64,000 nt of DNA from Azospirillum cavernae (GTDB lineage: Bacteria; Pseudomonadota; Alphaproteobacteria; Azospirillales; Azospirillaceae). Where the stretch lies: positions 186,001 through 250,000 of the forward strand of contig NZ_QYUL01000003.1 in the NCBI RefSeq assembly GCF_003590795.1, read 5' to 3'. Position 1 is the first letter of the stretch. Each line of letters begins with the position of its first letter. The notes under the pieces were generated by a model. That model worked only from the letters and a program-made list of their open reading frames with translations. It ran no database searches and had not been told where the DNA came from. The position numbers and the translations under genes were made by a program. Shown piece by piece: positions 39,045 through 48,883 of the stretch.

Positions 39045-39069
39045 GGCGGGAGGGCGCGCGCCTCCCGCC
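39045..39069 (-). terminator. Terminator-like hairpin after the small hypothetical gene
   Basis: GGCGGGAGG (39045-39053) pairs with CCTCCCGCC (39061-39069) around a seven-base loop, eight bases after the stop at 39078; TGTTT follows on the minus strand. Confidence 0.6.
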
Positions 39070-39077
39070 CCCATTGG

Positions 39078-39326
39078 TCAGCGCACGCGGTGGCGCAGCG
39101 GGCGGACGTTGGTTTCGGTTTCCGACGCTTCGGTTGGCCGAACCTTTTTCAGTTGAACGATGAACCGCTCGGCGCCGTTTTCCATCACGGCAATGCCGGT
39201 CAGCCCATGCGCCCAGTCGCACGGAACGACGTGAATCTCCTTGATGGTGGCGGTGCCGGCCGCAAGCTCTGCGCGGTCAAGCACGACGTCACCGACCCGG
39301 AACCCCAAATAGGCATCGATCAACAT
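39078..39326 (-). CDS. Small hypothetical protein
   Basis: 82 residues from the ATG at 39326 (MLIDAYLGFRVGDVVL...). It looks like a small beta-rich protein (alternating hydrophobic strands around VGDVVLDRAELAAGTATI and RFIVQLKKVRP). I do not recognise the family. The frame remains open to an ATG at 39443, but that extra stretch is basic, proline-rich and unlike a folded N terminus. Neither start has a clear ribosome site. A terminator-like hairpin eight bases downstream supports it being a real gene. Confidence 0.5.
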   Translation of the reverse strand: MLIDAYLGFRVGDVVLDRAELAAGTATIKEIHVVPCDWAHGLTGIAVMENGAERFIVQLKKVRPTEASETETNVRPLRHRVR

Positions 39327-39827
39327 TCTGATTGGGTGTCCGTCTTCCGTTTCCGGGAGCCTCCCGGCAGGGGGCGTGATCCCGCGTGGTTCACTCTGGA
39401 CTCCATCTTGCCACAGATTGCGCCACGCGCGACGCTTTCCCATGCAGAATGGCGAAAGCGCAATTTTGTTTCAATGGGCGTGATGAGGACGGGGTGGAAA
39501 ATATGGAAGCGGCCATCCACGCGTGAGGGAGGGTGCGCGAATGGCCGCTTCCCTGGATCCGGCCTGGACCGTCGCGGCAGCGGCGACTGGGACGGGCCTG
39601 CCCATTCCCGGTGTGGGAGATGCGCGCCGGACCCTGAGTGAGGCTGTTCTACTCCGCAGCCCCAACCAGCCGCGCCCCCTACCTTGGTTCAAAAACGCCT
39701 AAATATTGGGCATTCATGGGGCTGGACGTTGTTGCCGCCCCCGCTGTTGTCTTAGTCTGTAAGCCGTGGAGATCCGGCGGTTGGTTGGGTCAGCCATAGA
39801 CTCGAAGAGGGCTAAGGGGACGTCGCC
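39327..39827. other. Intergenic region upstream of the sensor kinase
   Basis: 500 bases with no supported gene beyond the possible N-terminal extension of the small hypothetical protein. The promoter for the crbS-like gene must lie near 39690-39800, where the base composition drops; no clear -35/-10 pair or sigma-54 site was found. Confidence 0.4.
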
Positions 39828-42800
39828 GTGCAGAGTTGGCTGGTGCTGGCCGTGTCGGCGGCCTATCTGGGCGTGCTGTTCGCCATCGCCTGGTGGGGGG
39901 ATCGCCGCTCCGCCGGTCGGTCGGGCGGCGGGCTGCTGTCGGTGGGATCGCGCTGGTCGGCGGTGTTCTACGCGCTGACCCTTGGCATCTACAACACAAG
40001 CTGGAGCTTTTACGGGTCGGTTGGCCGCGCGTCGGTCAGTGGGGTTGATTTCCTGCCGATCTATCTGGGGCCGACCCTGCTGTTGCTGTTGGCCCGCCCG
40101 ATCTTCACCAAGACCATCGCCATCACCAAGGCGCAGAACGTCACCTCCATCGCCGATTTCATCGGCGCGCGTTATGGCAAAAGCCAGGCGGTGGCGGCGC
40201 TGGTGACGCTGACGGCGCTGGTCGGCGTGCTGCCCTACATCGCCTTGCAACTGAAGGCGGTGGCGGCCAGCTTCGACGTGCTGACCGCCGCTACCTTGGA
40301 GGAGGCGGGGCGGGTCCGTCCGGTGTGGGGCGACACGGCCTTTGCCGTGGCCTTGTCGATGGCGGTCTTCACCATCCTGTTCGGCGTCCGCCACATCAAC
40401 GCCAGCGAGCATCATCGCGGCCTGATGCTGGCCATCGCCTTTGAAAGTCTGGTGAAGCTGACGGCCTTTCTCGCCGTGGCGCTGTTCATCGTCTTTGGCA
40501 TGTTCGACGGTTTCGGCGATTTGCTGACGCGCCCGCAGGCGGCGGCCCTGCTGACACCGGATTTCCTGCACCCGACCTGGTGGTCGAACACGGTGATTTC
40601 GGTCATCGCCTTTCTCTGCCTGCCGCAAATGTTCCATGTCGTGACGGTGGAGAACGACAACCCCCGCCATGTCCGCGCCGCCGCCTGGATGTACCCGGCC
40701 TATCTGCTGGCGCTCAGCCTGCTGATGATTCCGATTGCGGTGGCCGGGCTGGTGACGTTCGGCGACGGGCGGATCAACCCCGACACCTTCATGATTACCC
40801 TGCCCATCGCCGCCGAGGCGGGGGCCTTCAGCCTGATGGCCTTCATCGGCGGGCTGTCGGCGGCGACCGGCATGGTCATCGTCGCGGCGGTCTCGCTCAG
40901 CACCATGCTGTGCAACGACGTGGTGATGCCGCTTTTGTTGAGTCGCCCGCGCTTCGCCGCCCGCGTCGGCAGCCGCGACATGGTCGGAACGCTGCTGCTG
41001 GTGCGGCGGCTGTCGGTGGTCGGCATTCTGCTGCTGGCCTACGTCATGCACCGGCTGGTGGACAAGGGCTATCCGCTGACCGTCATCGGGCTGCTGTCCT
41101 TTGTCGCGGTGGCGCAGTTCGGCCCGGCCTTTTTCGGCGCGCTCTATTGGCCGCGCGCCAACCGGGTGGGGGCGCTGGCCGGGTTGGGGGCCGGGTTTCT
41201 GCTGTGGGTCTACACGCTGCTGATCCCGTCGATGGCGCGGATCGTTCCGGTGCCCGACGCCTTTCTCGACAACGGCCCTTGGGGGCTGGTTTGGCTGAAG
41301 CCCCAAGCGCTGTTCGGGTTGGAGGGGCTGGACCCGATTTCCCACGCCAGCCTGTGGAGCCTGCTGGCCAATCTGCTGGCCTTCGTGGTCGGCTCCCTGC
41401 TGGCCAAGCCCAGCGCGGTGGAGCGGACCCAGGCCATCGCCTACATCGACGCCGCCTATGACGAGGGCGAGGAGGAGGAGCGCCGCCCGTCGGCCCGTTC
41501 GCTCGCCAAGCTGGCCGATCTGCGGGCGCTGGCGATCCGCTTCGTCGGGCCGGAGCGCGGCAACGCCGCCTTTGACGGCTACGGCGTCGGGCGCGGCGGC
41601 GGGGCGGGACCGGCGGATCTGGACGCCGTGCGCTTCACCGAAAATCTGATCGCCGGAGCGGTGGGGGCCGCGTCCGCCCGCGTGGTGATGGCGGCGTCGT
41701 TGCAAGGCCGCGCCCTGTCGCGCGGCGACGCCATGGCGATGCTGGATGAAGCGTCGGAGGCGCTGCGCTTCAACCGCAAACTGCTTCAGAACACCTTGGA
41801 GAATGTCGGGCAGGGGATTTGCGTGATCGACGCCGATTTTCGGTTGGCGGCGTGGAATCACCGTTATCTGGAACTGCTGGATTTGCCGCCCGACCGGGTG
41901 CGGGTCGGCGTGCCCTTCGCCGAGCTGATCCGCTTCAACACCGAGCGCGGCGAGTATGACGCGGAGGATCTGAAGGCCCTGCTGGTCAACCGCGACACCA
42001 CGACCATGGCCTGGCCCTACCGCTACGAACGCCGCCGCCCGGACGGGACCGTGCTGGAAATCGCCTGCAACCCGATGCCGGAGGGCGGTTACGTCTCCAC
42101 TTACACCGACGTGACCGAGCGTTACCGCGCGGCGGAGGCTCTGCGCGAGGCCAACGAAAGCCTGGAGCGCCGGGTGCGGGAGCGCACGGTGGCGCTGCAA
42201 CAGGCCAAGGGTGAGGCGGAAGCCGCCAACGCCAGCAAGACGCGTTTCCTCGCCGCCGCCAGCCATGATCTGTTGCAGCCGCTCAACGCCGCCCGGCTGT
42301 TCGTGTCGGCGCTGGAGGAAAGCGTGCGCGGTCCGTTGCCGACTGGACCGCAGCGCGAGGCCGAACGCGGCATGGTGGACAACGCGGCGGCGTCCCTGCG
42401 CTCCACCGAAATGCTGTTGGGCGGGTTGCTCGACATTTCGTCGCTGGACGCCGGGAACGTCCGGCCCAAGATCCGCGCCTTCGCCATCGGCGATCTGTTG
42501 AGCGGGCTGGCCGTCGAGTTCTCCGTCCTGGCGCAGGAGCGCGGCTTGACCCTGCGCGTCGTCGGCTCCGGCGCGGTGGTGCGTTCGGATCCGCAATTGC
42601 TGCGCCGGGTGTTGCAGAATTTTCTGTCCAACGCCGTCCGCTACACGCCCAAGGGCCGGGTTCTGCTGGGCTGCCGACGGCGCGGCGACCATCTGCGGAT
42701 CGAGGTGTGGGACAGTGGCCCCGGCATTCCCGAAAACAAGCAACGGGAGGTGTTCGAGGAGTTCCGCCGTCTGGGCGCCGCCGCCAGCGGCGGGACCGCC

Positions 42801-43376
42801 GCCGACAAGGGGCTGGGGTTGGGGCTGGCCATCGTCGACCGCATCGCCTCCCTGTTGGGCCATATGGTGACGGTGCGCTCGACTCTGGGGCGCGGCACCG
42901 GCTTTTCCGTGGATGTGCCGGTGACGGAGCATCGCCCGATGCCGCTCAACCGTCCCTCGGCCCCGCCCGCCGGGGTGCTGGCCGGTGGGCTGCTGGTGCT
43001 GTGCATCGACAATGAAGAGGCGATTCTGGCGGGGCTGCGGGCGTTGCTGGGGCAATGGGGCTGCCGGGTGGCGACGGCGTCGGACGTCGAGGGGGCTTTG
43101 GCGGCGTTGGCGGCGATGGGCGAGACGCTTCCCGACGTGGTCTGCGTCGATTATCACGTCGCCGAGGGGCTGACCGGCCTTGCCGTGCTGGAACGGTTGC
43201 GCGAACTGTGGGACCGTCCGGTGAAAGGGCTGCTGCTGACCGCCGACCGTTCCGAAACCGTGCGGCTGGAGGCGGAACGCTGCGGCTGCGGGGTGATCTA
43301 CAAGCCGGTGAAACCGGCCTCGCTGCGCCGCTTCCTCAACGGGGCGGCGCTGCAAACGGCGGCGGTCGCCGAATGA
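39828..43376 (+). CDS. crbS: CrbS-like hybrid sensor histidine kinase with sodium/solute symporter domain
   Basis: 1182 residues. Residues 1-520 form a 12-13 helix sodium:solute symporter (SSSF) domain, followed by a STAC-like linker (about 540-630), a PAS domain (about 650-765, GICVIDADFRLAAWNHRYLELL), a coiled coil, a histidine kinase core with phospho-accepting His813 in AASHDLLQPLNAARL and ATPase motifs (NFLSNAVRY, DSGPGIP, GLGLGLAIV), and a C-terminal receiver with Asp1108. This is the layout of CrbS/MxtR kinases, which with a NarL-type partner control acetyl-CoA synthetase and the switch to acetate or other short-acid use. The GTG start has AAGGGGA upstream. The partner regulator follows 54 bases later. 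The symporter part may sense or carry the signal substrate. Confidence 0.88.
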   Translation: MQSWLVLAVSAAYLGVLFAIAWWGDRRSAGRSGGGLLSVGSRWSAVFYALTLGIYNTSWSFYGSVGRASVSGVDFLPIYLGPTLLLLLARPIFTKTIAITKAQNVTSIADFIGARYGKSQAVAALVTLTALVGVLPYIALQLKAVAASFDVLTAATLEEAGRVRPVWGDTAFAVALSMAVFTILFGVRHINASEHHRGLMLAIAFESLVKLTAFLAVALFIVFGMFDGFGDLLTRPQAAALLTPDFLHPTWWSNTVISVIAFLCLPQMFHVVTVENDNPRHVRAAAWMYPAYLLALSLLMIPIAVAGLVTFGDGRINPDTFMITLPIAAEAGAFSLMAFIGGLSAATGMVIVAAVSLSTMLCNDVVMPLLLSRPRFAARVGSRDMVGTLLLVRRLSVVGILLLAYVMHRLVDKGYPLTVIGLLSFVAVAQFGPAFFGALYWPRANRVGALAGLGAGFLLWVYTLLIPSMARIVPVPDAFLDNGPWGLVWLKPQALFGLEGLDPISHASLWSLLANLLAFVVGSLLAKPSAVERTQAIAYIDAAYDEGEEEERRPSARSLAKLADLRALAIRFVGPERGNAAFDGYGVGRGGGAGPADLDAVRFTENLIAGAVGAASARVVMAASLQGRALSRGDAMAMLDEASEALRFNRKLLQNTLENVGQGICVIDADFRLAAWNHRYLELLDLPPDRVRVGVPFAELIRFNTERGEYDAEDLKALLVNRDTTTMAWPYRYERRRPDGTVLEIACNPMPEGGYVSTYTDVTERYRAAEALREANESLERRVRERTVALQQAKGEAEAANASKTRFLAAASHDLLQPLNAARLFVSALEESVRGPLPTGPQREAERGMVDNAAASLRSTEMLLGGLLDISSLDAGNVRPKIRAFAIGDLLSGLAVEFSVLAQERGLTLRVVGSGAVVRSDPQLLRRVLQNFLSNAVRYTPKGRVLLGCRRRGDHLRIEVWDSGPGIPENKQREVFEEFRRLGAAASGGTAADKGLGLGLAIVDRIASLLGHMVTVRSTLGRGTGFSVDVPVTEHRPMPLNRPSAPPAGVLAGGLLVLCIDNEEAILAGLRALLGQWGCRVATASDVEGALAALAAMGETLPDVVCVDYHVAEGLTGLAVLERLRELWDRPVKGLLLTADRSETVRLEAERCGCGVIYKPVKPASLRRFLNGAALQTAAVAE

Positions 43377-43430
43377 CAAGCCGGAACCGGACAAAAGCCG
43401 GACGGCGCAGCGCCAGGGGGAAACGACGGC

Positions 43431-44111
43431 ATGAGCAGCGACGCGGACACCACGACCACAACAACAACCATCGTCATCGGCGACGATCACCCGCTGGTGC
43501 AGGCGGCCCTGCGCGACGCGCTGGGCAAGGCGATGCCGGAGGCCGCCGTGATCGAATGCCTGGATCTGGACGCCGTGATGGCGGCGGTGGCGGCCCGGCC
43601 CGACGGGGTCGATTTGGTGCTGCTTGACCTCAACATGCCGGGAACCCATGGATTCGCCGGGCTGTTCCTGATGCTGGCCCATCACCCGACGGTGCCGGTC
43701 GCCATCCTGTCGGCCTTGCAGGACGCCGACACCATCCGCCGGGCGTTGGCCTATGGCGCGTCGGGCTACATCCCGAAATCCCTGTCGATGGCGGCGATGG
43801 CCGACGCCATCCGCGCCATTCTGGCGGGCGACGTGTGGGCGCCGCCGCTCAGCGCGCTCGACACCCCCGAAGCCGACGAGGCCGAAGCCGCCCGCCGCTT
43901 CGCCTCCCTCTCGCCCCAGCAACTGCGCATCTTGACGATGATCGTCGACGGCAAGCTGAACAAGCAGATCGCCGGGGATCTGAACGTGTCGGAACAGACG
44001 GTCAAGGTCCATGTCTCCAGCATCCTGCGCAAGCTGAACGTGGTCAGCCGCACCCAGGCGGCGGTGGTGGCCGGACGGCTGGCGGTGGACGGCGACGGGT
44101 TGAGGCCGTAG
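43431..44111 (+). CDS. crbR: CrbR-like NarL/LuxR-family response regulator
   Basis: 226 residues: receiver domain with DD near residues 18-19, phospho-accepting Asp66 (LLDLNMPG) and Lys in YIPKSLS, then a LuxR-type helix-turn-helix (LSPQQLRILTMIVDG, VSEQTVKVHVSSILRKL). It is the cognate partner of the preceding kinase, matching the CrbR/ErdR arrangement; in other proteobacteria this pair activates acs. An odd run of seven threonines (residues 7-13) precedes the first strand. ATG with AGGGGGAA upstream. Confidence 0.9.
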   Translation: MSSDADTTTTTTTIVIGDDHPLVQAALRDALGKAMPEAAVIECLDLDAVMAAVAARPDGVDLVLLDLNMPGTHGFAGLFLMLAHHPTVPVAILSALQDADTIRRALAYGASGYIPKSLSMAAMADAIRAILAGDVWAPPLSALDTPEADEAEAARRFASLSPQQLRILTMIVDGKLNKQIAGDLNVSEQTVKVHVSSILRKLNVVSRTQAAVVAGRLAVDGDGLRP

Positions 44112-44286
44112 GCGCGGCGCAGGGAAATGAGAAATAATCAGAAAATGTGTCTGATCCTCATGATGTGTTTAGAGCATATATGAAGTAAGGAACTTACCAT
44201 AATCTGCCAACCTTGCTCCATGTGATGGGCGGCTGCCTCCTATGAGAAGGGTTGAGCAGTTCTTGGCATCACAGGAGGCGCGCCAG

Positions 44287-44952
44287 TTACCCATAGTGAG
44301 AAAATCTATGGCAATTTGGACAGAGCGCCACGGTGTTATCAACTGTGTCGTCTCCATTCTCCGAAAGCGGGACGATGTGATGAACCTCAAGATAGGGAGA
44401 TTCGTCTGCTTTCCGTTTAAATGGAGCATTTTCCCCACACTGTTCGCATGTTCCTTTTGCCCGTGAAAGGGCGGTCGCGACCACGTTAGGATTTCTTTGA
44501 TAATACCATACTAAAATTGGCCGTTTCCCCGGTTTTTTAGGATAATTATCAATATTTTTCATCCATTTTTCCCCCTTTAGGGCATTTTCAACCTCTTCGT
44601 AAAAACTATTTTTATAATGACTAATGCTTTGAAAGCCTCCGACTCTGCGTCTGAATTCTTTTGCTAGACCTGATAGTCTAGGAGGCATTGAATGATGTGG
44701 TAATCCTGCATTTAACATTATATCGATAATATCTTGCATGGTGTAATGCTTATTATCATCAATAATGTTTGCGAGGTATTTTATTGAATCAATCAAAATT
44801 TTTGTTTCTTTTCCCCCTTCGTGATGGCTCGATGTTATAATGTGACTATCGTTTATGCCGACAATGAAGAATTTTTTCCTTTTATCTCCCGTCAATATCT
44901 CATCGTATAATTGAAATATGCTTTCGATGCTTCTCTCTAAATTTTCAATCAT
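44287..44952 (-). CDS. HNH endonuclease in an AT-rich insert
   Basis: 221 residues. The C-terminal third is an HNH nuclease domain: zinc pair CEQCG, the first catalytic histidine in LEVHHIVPLSENGDD, asparagine in TVDNTVALC and second zinc pair CPNCHRFSH. The N-terminal two thirds are unrecognised. Base and codon use (many AT-ending codons, Lys/Ile/Asn-rich) differ sharply from every neighbour, so the gene was probably acquired recently. The frame is open to 45138, but the ATG at 44952 has AAGGA five bases upstream and a TATAAT 35 bases upstream, so I place the start there. McrA-like type IV restriction or a homing-type nuclease are both possible. Confidence 0.8.
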   Translation of the reverse strand: MIENLERSIESIFQLYDEILTGDKRKKFFIVGINDSHIITSSHHEGGKETKILIDSIKYLANIIDDNKHYTMQDIIDIMLNAGLPHHSMPPRLSGLAKEFRRRVGGFQSISHYKNSFYEEVENALKGEKWMKNIDNYPKKPGKRPILVWYYQRNPNVVATALSRAKGTCEQCGENAPFKRKADESPYLEVHHIVPLSENGDDTVDNTVALCPNCHRFSHYG

Positions 44953-44986
44953 TTTTTTCCTTATCGCGTTCGATGAACATAGGCTC

Positions 44987-44992
44987 ATTATA
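44987..44992 (-). promoter_or_regulatory. -10 element of the HNH gene
   Basis: Consensus TATAAT on the minus strand, 35 bases before the proposed ATG at 44952. The -35 is weak (TAGAAC-like at 18-19 base spacing). It lies inside the longer open frame, which supports the shorter start. Confidence 0.5.
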
Positions 44993-45234
44993 GCACATTC
45001 CTGATGCCCTTGTTCTAGACTTTTCCAGTGAGAGATGCCTGGGAGTTGTGGTGCGCTCATAGTGACCAGAACCATGCCGCCGAACATATTGATTCGTTGT
45101 TTGGTGGTGGGGACCAGGCTCCTCCAGTGTGTCGTCAAGCCAATGATTTGCCCTACAATCCAGCCTCTGATGCAGGCGGAATCAGCTTCACACTGCGTTC
45201 TGTTCGGTATTGAGGCAGTGGCTTGGCTGTGTTT

Positions 45235-45249
45235 GTTCCTTTTTTGTAC
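45235..45249. promoter_or_regulatory. Possible LexA (SOS) box upstream of dinB
   Basis: GTTC-N7-GTAC, seven of eight matches to the alphaproteobacterial LexA direct repeat GTTC-N7-GTTC, about 100 bases before the dinB start. One mismatch in the second half-site. Confidence 0.4.
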
Positions 45250-45349
45250 CCAACAGACTGGCCCGGCGCGCGCGGTTTTGCTAGAGTGAGCGGGCCGGGT
45301 CGCCGCCGTTGGGTTGGGCGGGCGAGCCGGGCCGGAGGTTTTGGCTGGG

Positions 45350-46522
45350 ATGAGCGCGCCCTGTGTCTGCCGTGATTGCGCCGCCGCGTTTGACGGGCAG
45401 GCCGCGCGTTGCCCGAAATGCGACAGCCGCCGCCTGTTCCGTCACCCGGAACTGCATGATCTGACCATCGGCCACATTGATTGCGACAGCTTTTACGCCA
45501 CGGTGGAAAAGCGGGATCGGCCCGAATTGGCCAGCCGTCCGGTGATCGTCGGCGGCGACGACCATCGCGGGGTGGTCGCCGCCTGCTGCTACGTCGCCCG
45601 CATGTCGGGGGTGCGCTCGGCCATGACGATCCGCGAGGCGCTGGACCGCTGTCCCGACGCCACCATCATCCGGCCCGACATCGCCAAATACAAAGAGGTC
45701 GGCCACCGCGCCCGCGCGATCATGGAGGCCTTCACCCCGCTGGTCGAACCGATCAGCATCGACGAGGCCTATCTCGACCTGAGCGGCGTGGAAGAGCGCC
45801 TGAGCGTCAGCCCGGCCCAGGCGCTGGTCGAGATCGTTCGCCGCTTTGAAAGCGAGCTGCGCATCACCGCGTCGATTGGCCTCAGTTACAACAAGCTGTT
45901 GGCGAAAATCGCCTCCGACCTCGACAAGCCGCGCGGCTTTTCCGTGCTGGGCCGGGCCGACGCGGCGGCCTTTCTGGCGCCCAAGCGCGTCACGATCCTG
46001 TGGGGCGTTGGCCCGGCCTTGGAACGCAAGCTGTTCACCGATGGCGTCACCCGCGTCGGCGATCTTCAGGACAAGGACGAGCATTGGCTGGTCAAGCGCT
46101 ATGGTGCGATGGGGCGGGTCCTGCACAACTTCGCGCGCGGCGAGGATACCCGGCGGGTCCAGCCGGAATCGGTCAGCAAAAGCGTTTCGTCGGAGGAAAC
46201 CTTTGACTGGGACGTCACCGCCTTGCCCGCCCTGACGCAGGAGCTTCGCCCGCTGGCCGCCAAGGTGGCGCGCCGGTTGGAGCGCGAAGGGTTGCTGGGC
46301 CGCAGCGTGGTGCTGAAGCTGAAGACCAAGGATTTCCAACAGCTCACCCGCTCCCGCCGGGTTGAGCCGACCAGTTCCGCCGACGCCATTTTTGCCGCCG
46401 GTCTTGCCCTGCTGGAGCGCGAGGTGGACGGGCGCGCCTTCCGCCTGATCGGCGTCGGCTGCACCGATCTGGTCCATCCGGCGACCGATCCGGATCCGGA
46501 ATTGGATCTGTTTGGTCACTGA
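45350..46522 (+). CDS. dinB: DNA polymerase IV (DinB), with N-terminal zinc ribbon
   Basis: Y-family translesion polymerase, 390 residues. The palm motif HIDCDSFYATVEKRD and catalytic SIDEAYLDLSG are intact; the little-finger domain follows, and the C-terminal ELDLFGH contains a beta-clamp-binding motif (LDLF). About 40 residues before the polymerase core carry CRDC and CPKC pairs, a zinc-ribbon extension seen in alphaproteobacterial DinB proteins. The ATG at 45350 is preferred over a TTG at 45314. Likely SOS-regulated if the upstream box is real. Confidence 0.93.
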   Translation: MSAPCVCRDCAAAFDGQAARCPKCDSRRLFRHPELHDLTIGHIDCDSFYATVEKRDRPELASRPVIVGGDDHRGVVAACCYVARMSGVRSAMTIREALDRCPDATIIRPDIAKYKEVGHRARAIMEAFTPLVEPISIDEAYLDLSGVEERLSVSPAQALVEIVRRFESELRITASIGLSYNKLLAKIASDLDKPRGFSVLGRADAAAFLAPKRVTILWGVGPALERKLFTDGVTRVGDLQDKDEHWLVKRYGAMGRVLHNFARGEDTRRVQPESVSKSVSSEETFDWDVTALPALTQELRPLAAKVARRLEREGLLGRSVVLKLKTKDFQQLTRSRRVEPTSSADAIFAAGLALLEREVDGRAFRLIGVGCTDLVHPATDPDPELDLFGH

Positions 46523-46657
46523 TTTGTCCCTATGGCCTATGCGGCTTGGCTAGGCAGGGTCGCGCGGAACGCCACCTTGACGCTTGCCACGGCGCCGCCG
46601 ATGATCCACAAACCGCGCTGGTTGCAATCTTGGCGGTGGGGGGTGAGCCTTAACGCC

Positions 46658-48883
46658 ATGGTTGCACGATCCGTTTTGCCGTCCTGGCCTGACCGATGGC
46701 TCTCTCACCTGCGCGCGAGTCGCCCCTTGAGACTTCTTTTTTTGATTGGCGTCTTGGCGCTGGCCGCCATTGTGGCGGGAACGGCTCAGTACACCCAAAT
46801 TTTGCGCGACAAGGAGATCGACGGGGCCAAGCGCGAGTTGGCGACGCTCAACCTGTCGCTGGCCGAACAAACCGCGCGCGCGCTTCAGAGCGTCGATCTC
46901 GTGCTGACCAGCGTCATCGACCAGATGAAGGCCGAAGGGGTGGCGACGCCCGAGGATGTCGTCCGTCTGCGCTCCGACCAGGACACCCATGAGCTGCTGA
47001 AAGCCAAAGCGTCGGTGGTGCCGCAGCTCGACGCGGTGACGCTGATCGGGGCGGATGGGCAATTGGTGAATTTCTCGCGCTTTTACCCGCCGCCGGCCAT
47101 CAACGTGGCCGAGCGCGATTTCTTTCTCGCCCTGAAGGACCGCAACACCGACGAGCCGTTTCTCAGCCAGCCGGTGGAAAATCGCGGCAGCGGCGCTTGG
47201 ACCGTCTATCTGACCCGCCGGGTCAGCGCGCCCGATGGCCGCTTTCTTGGGCTGGCGCTGGGGGCCATCGACCTTGATTATTTCCAGCGGCTCTATCGCG
47301 GTTTGCGGGTTGGCGACGCGACCAGCAGCATCAGCCTGTGGCGGCGCGACGGCATTTTGCTGACCCGTCATCCGGCGCTGCCCGGCGTCGGCAAGCCGGT
47401 TGGCCAACGTCTGTTCCTGGACGTGCTGTCAAAGGCCGACTCCGGGGTGTTTCTGGCCCCGGACGGGTTGGACGCCGGGACGCGGGTGGTGGCGACGCGG
47501 GCGGTGCAGGCCTATCCGGTGGTGGTCAACGTCACGCGGACGCTGGTGGATGTGTTGGCGGGCTGGCGCGCGCAGGTCGCCACCATCGTCGTGGCCGGGC
47601 TGGTCGGTTCGTTGGCGGTGCTGTTGGCGCTGTGGGCGCTGGCCCGCCAGTTCTGGGCCTATGAGGCGACGGCCCAGGCGATGGCCGAGGCGCGGCAGGC
47701 GGTGGAGGGGCGTGAGCAGGCCGAACAAGCGTTGCGGCAGGCCCAGAAGATGGAGGCCATCGGCCAGTTGACCGGCGGCGTCGCCCATGATTTCAACAAT
47801 CTGCTCCAAGCCATTGGCATCAATTTGCACGTCATCGAAAGCCGCAGCCAGGACGACCGCGTGGTCGGCCCCGCCCGCATGGCGCTTCAAGCGGTGGAGC
47901 GCGGGGCGACGCTGACCCAGCATCTTCTGGCTTTTTCGCGGCGTCAGCAGCTTCGCCCGGAGATCGTCGATGTGGACGTGCTGACCGCGCGGGTGGCGGC
48001 GCTGTTGGAGCGGACGCTTGGCGGTGCGGTGCGGGTGGAGCGCTGGTCGGCCCCCGGCCTGTGGTCGGCGATGATCGACGCCAACCAGTTGGAAATGGCG
48101 CTGATGAATCTGGCGATCAACGGGCGCGACGCCATGCCGGGCGGCGGCACTCTGACCATCGCCGCGACCAACCGGGCGGTCGGCGAGTCGTCCATCGCGG
48201 GCCTGTCGTCCGGCGAGTATGTCGCCATCGCCATGCGCGACACCGGGACCGGCATGACGCCGGAGGTGGCGGCGCGCGCCTTTGAACCCTTTTTCACCAC
48301 CAAAGAGGTTGGGCGCGGCACCGGCCTGGGCCTCAGCATGGTGCATGGGTTGGCGACCCAATCGGGCGGGGGCGTGGCGATTGACAGCCAACCCGGCGGC
48401 GGAACCACGGTGACGCTGTTCCTGCCCCGCGCAACGGCGAAACTGGTGGCGATTGCCCCGGCGTCGTCGTCGGCTTCGGCGCGGGCGCCGGTGGGCGAGG
48501 CGGCGAGCCTCTGCTCGATCCTTTTGGTGGATGATGAGGATCTGGTGCGCGGCGCCACCGCCGATTTTCTGACTCAGGCCGGTTTCGCCGTGCAAGAGGC
48601 GGCGGACGCGGAAACCGCGCTTGGTTTGCTCGATCAAGGGCCGCCGGTTGACGTGATCGTCACCGACCACATGATGCCGGGGATGAACGGGTTGGACATG
48701 GTCCGCGCCATCCGGGCGCGCAACAACCCCATTCCCATTCTGATGGTCACGGGTTACGCCGAGGAGTTGATGGCGGAGGTGGTGGATGTGGCCGATGGCT
48801 TGTCGCTGCTGGCCAAGCCGGTGATGCCGCAGAGCCTCGTCCGCTCCATCCGCTCTATGGCGGCGATGAATTCAGCGGCATGA
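46658..48883 (+). CDS. Hybrid sensor histidine kinase with periplasmic double-Cache domain
   Basis: 741 residues: helix near 26-45, extracytoplasmic PDC/dCache-type sensor (about 50-300, with [28 protein letters not shown]), second helix about 310-332, short coiled coil, kinase core with His377 in [16 protein letters not shown] box [11 protein letters not shown] boxes DTGTGM and [14 protein letters not shown], and a C-terminal receiver with Asp670 in VTDHMMPG. Such kinases usually sense small extracellular ligands. The frame is open to 46532, but only the ATG at 46658 has a plausible ribosome site (GGTGAG). Its stop overlaps the hypF start. No separate response regulator is next to it. Confidence 0.87.
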   Translation: MVARSVLPSWPDRWLSHLRASRPLRLLFLIGVLALAAIVAGTAQYTQILRDKEIDGAKRELATLNLSLAEQTARALQSVDLVLTSVIDQMKAEGVATPEDVVRLRSDQDTHELLKAKASVVPQLDAVTLIGADGQLVNFSRFYPPPAINVAERDFFLALKDRNTDEPFLSQPVENRGSGAWTVYLTRRVSAPDGRFLGLALGAIDLDYFQRLYRGLRVGDATSSISLWRRDGILLTRHPALPGVGKPVGQRLFLDVLSKADSGVFLAPDGLDAGTRVVATRAVQAYPVVVNVTRTLVDVLAGWRAQVATIVVAGLVGSLAVLLALWALARQFWAYEATAQAMAEARQAVEGREQAEQALRQAQKMEAIGQLTGGVAHDFNNLLQAIGINLHVIESRSQDDRVVGPARMALQAVERGATLTQHLLAFSRRQQLRPEIVDVDVLTARVAALLERTLGGAVRVERWSAPGLWSAMIDANQLEMALMNLAINGRDAMPGGGTLTIAATNRAVGESSIAGLSSGEYVAIAMRDTGTGMTPEVAARAFEPFFTTKEVGRGTGLGLSMVHGLATQSGGGVAIDSQPGGGTTVTLFLPRATAKLVAIAPASSSASARAPVGEAASLCSILLVDDEDLVRGATADFLTQAGFAVQEAADAETALGLLDQGPPVDVIVTDHMMPGMNGLDMVRAIRARNNPIPILMVTGYAEELMAEVVDVADGLSLLAKPVMPQSLVRSIRSMAAMNSAA

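Larger units (their letters stand above)
44953..45349. other. Region between HNH gene and dinB
   Basis: About 400 bases. The left part holds the HNH promoter; the middle (to about 45200) is still AT-richer than the chromosome average and looks like the rest of the insert, with no supported gene. The right part carries a possible SOS box and the dinB promoter. Confidence 0.45.

Noticed and set aside
39714-44012. A 1432-codon open frame on the minus strand opposite the CrbS/CrbR-like genes
   Set aside because: Shadow frame; the plus strand encodes complete, motif-rich kinase and regulator genes.
44112-44286. Small hairpin ATCAGA/TCTGAT after the crbR-like gene as a terminator
   Set aside because: Six-base AT-rich stem without a T-run; too weak to call.
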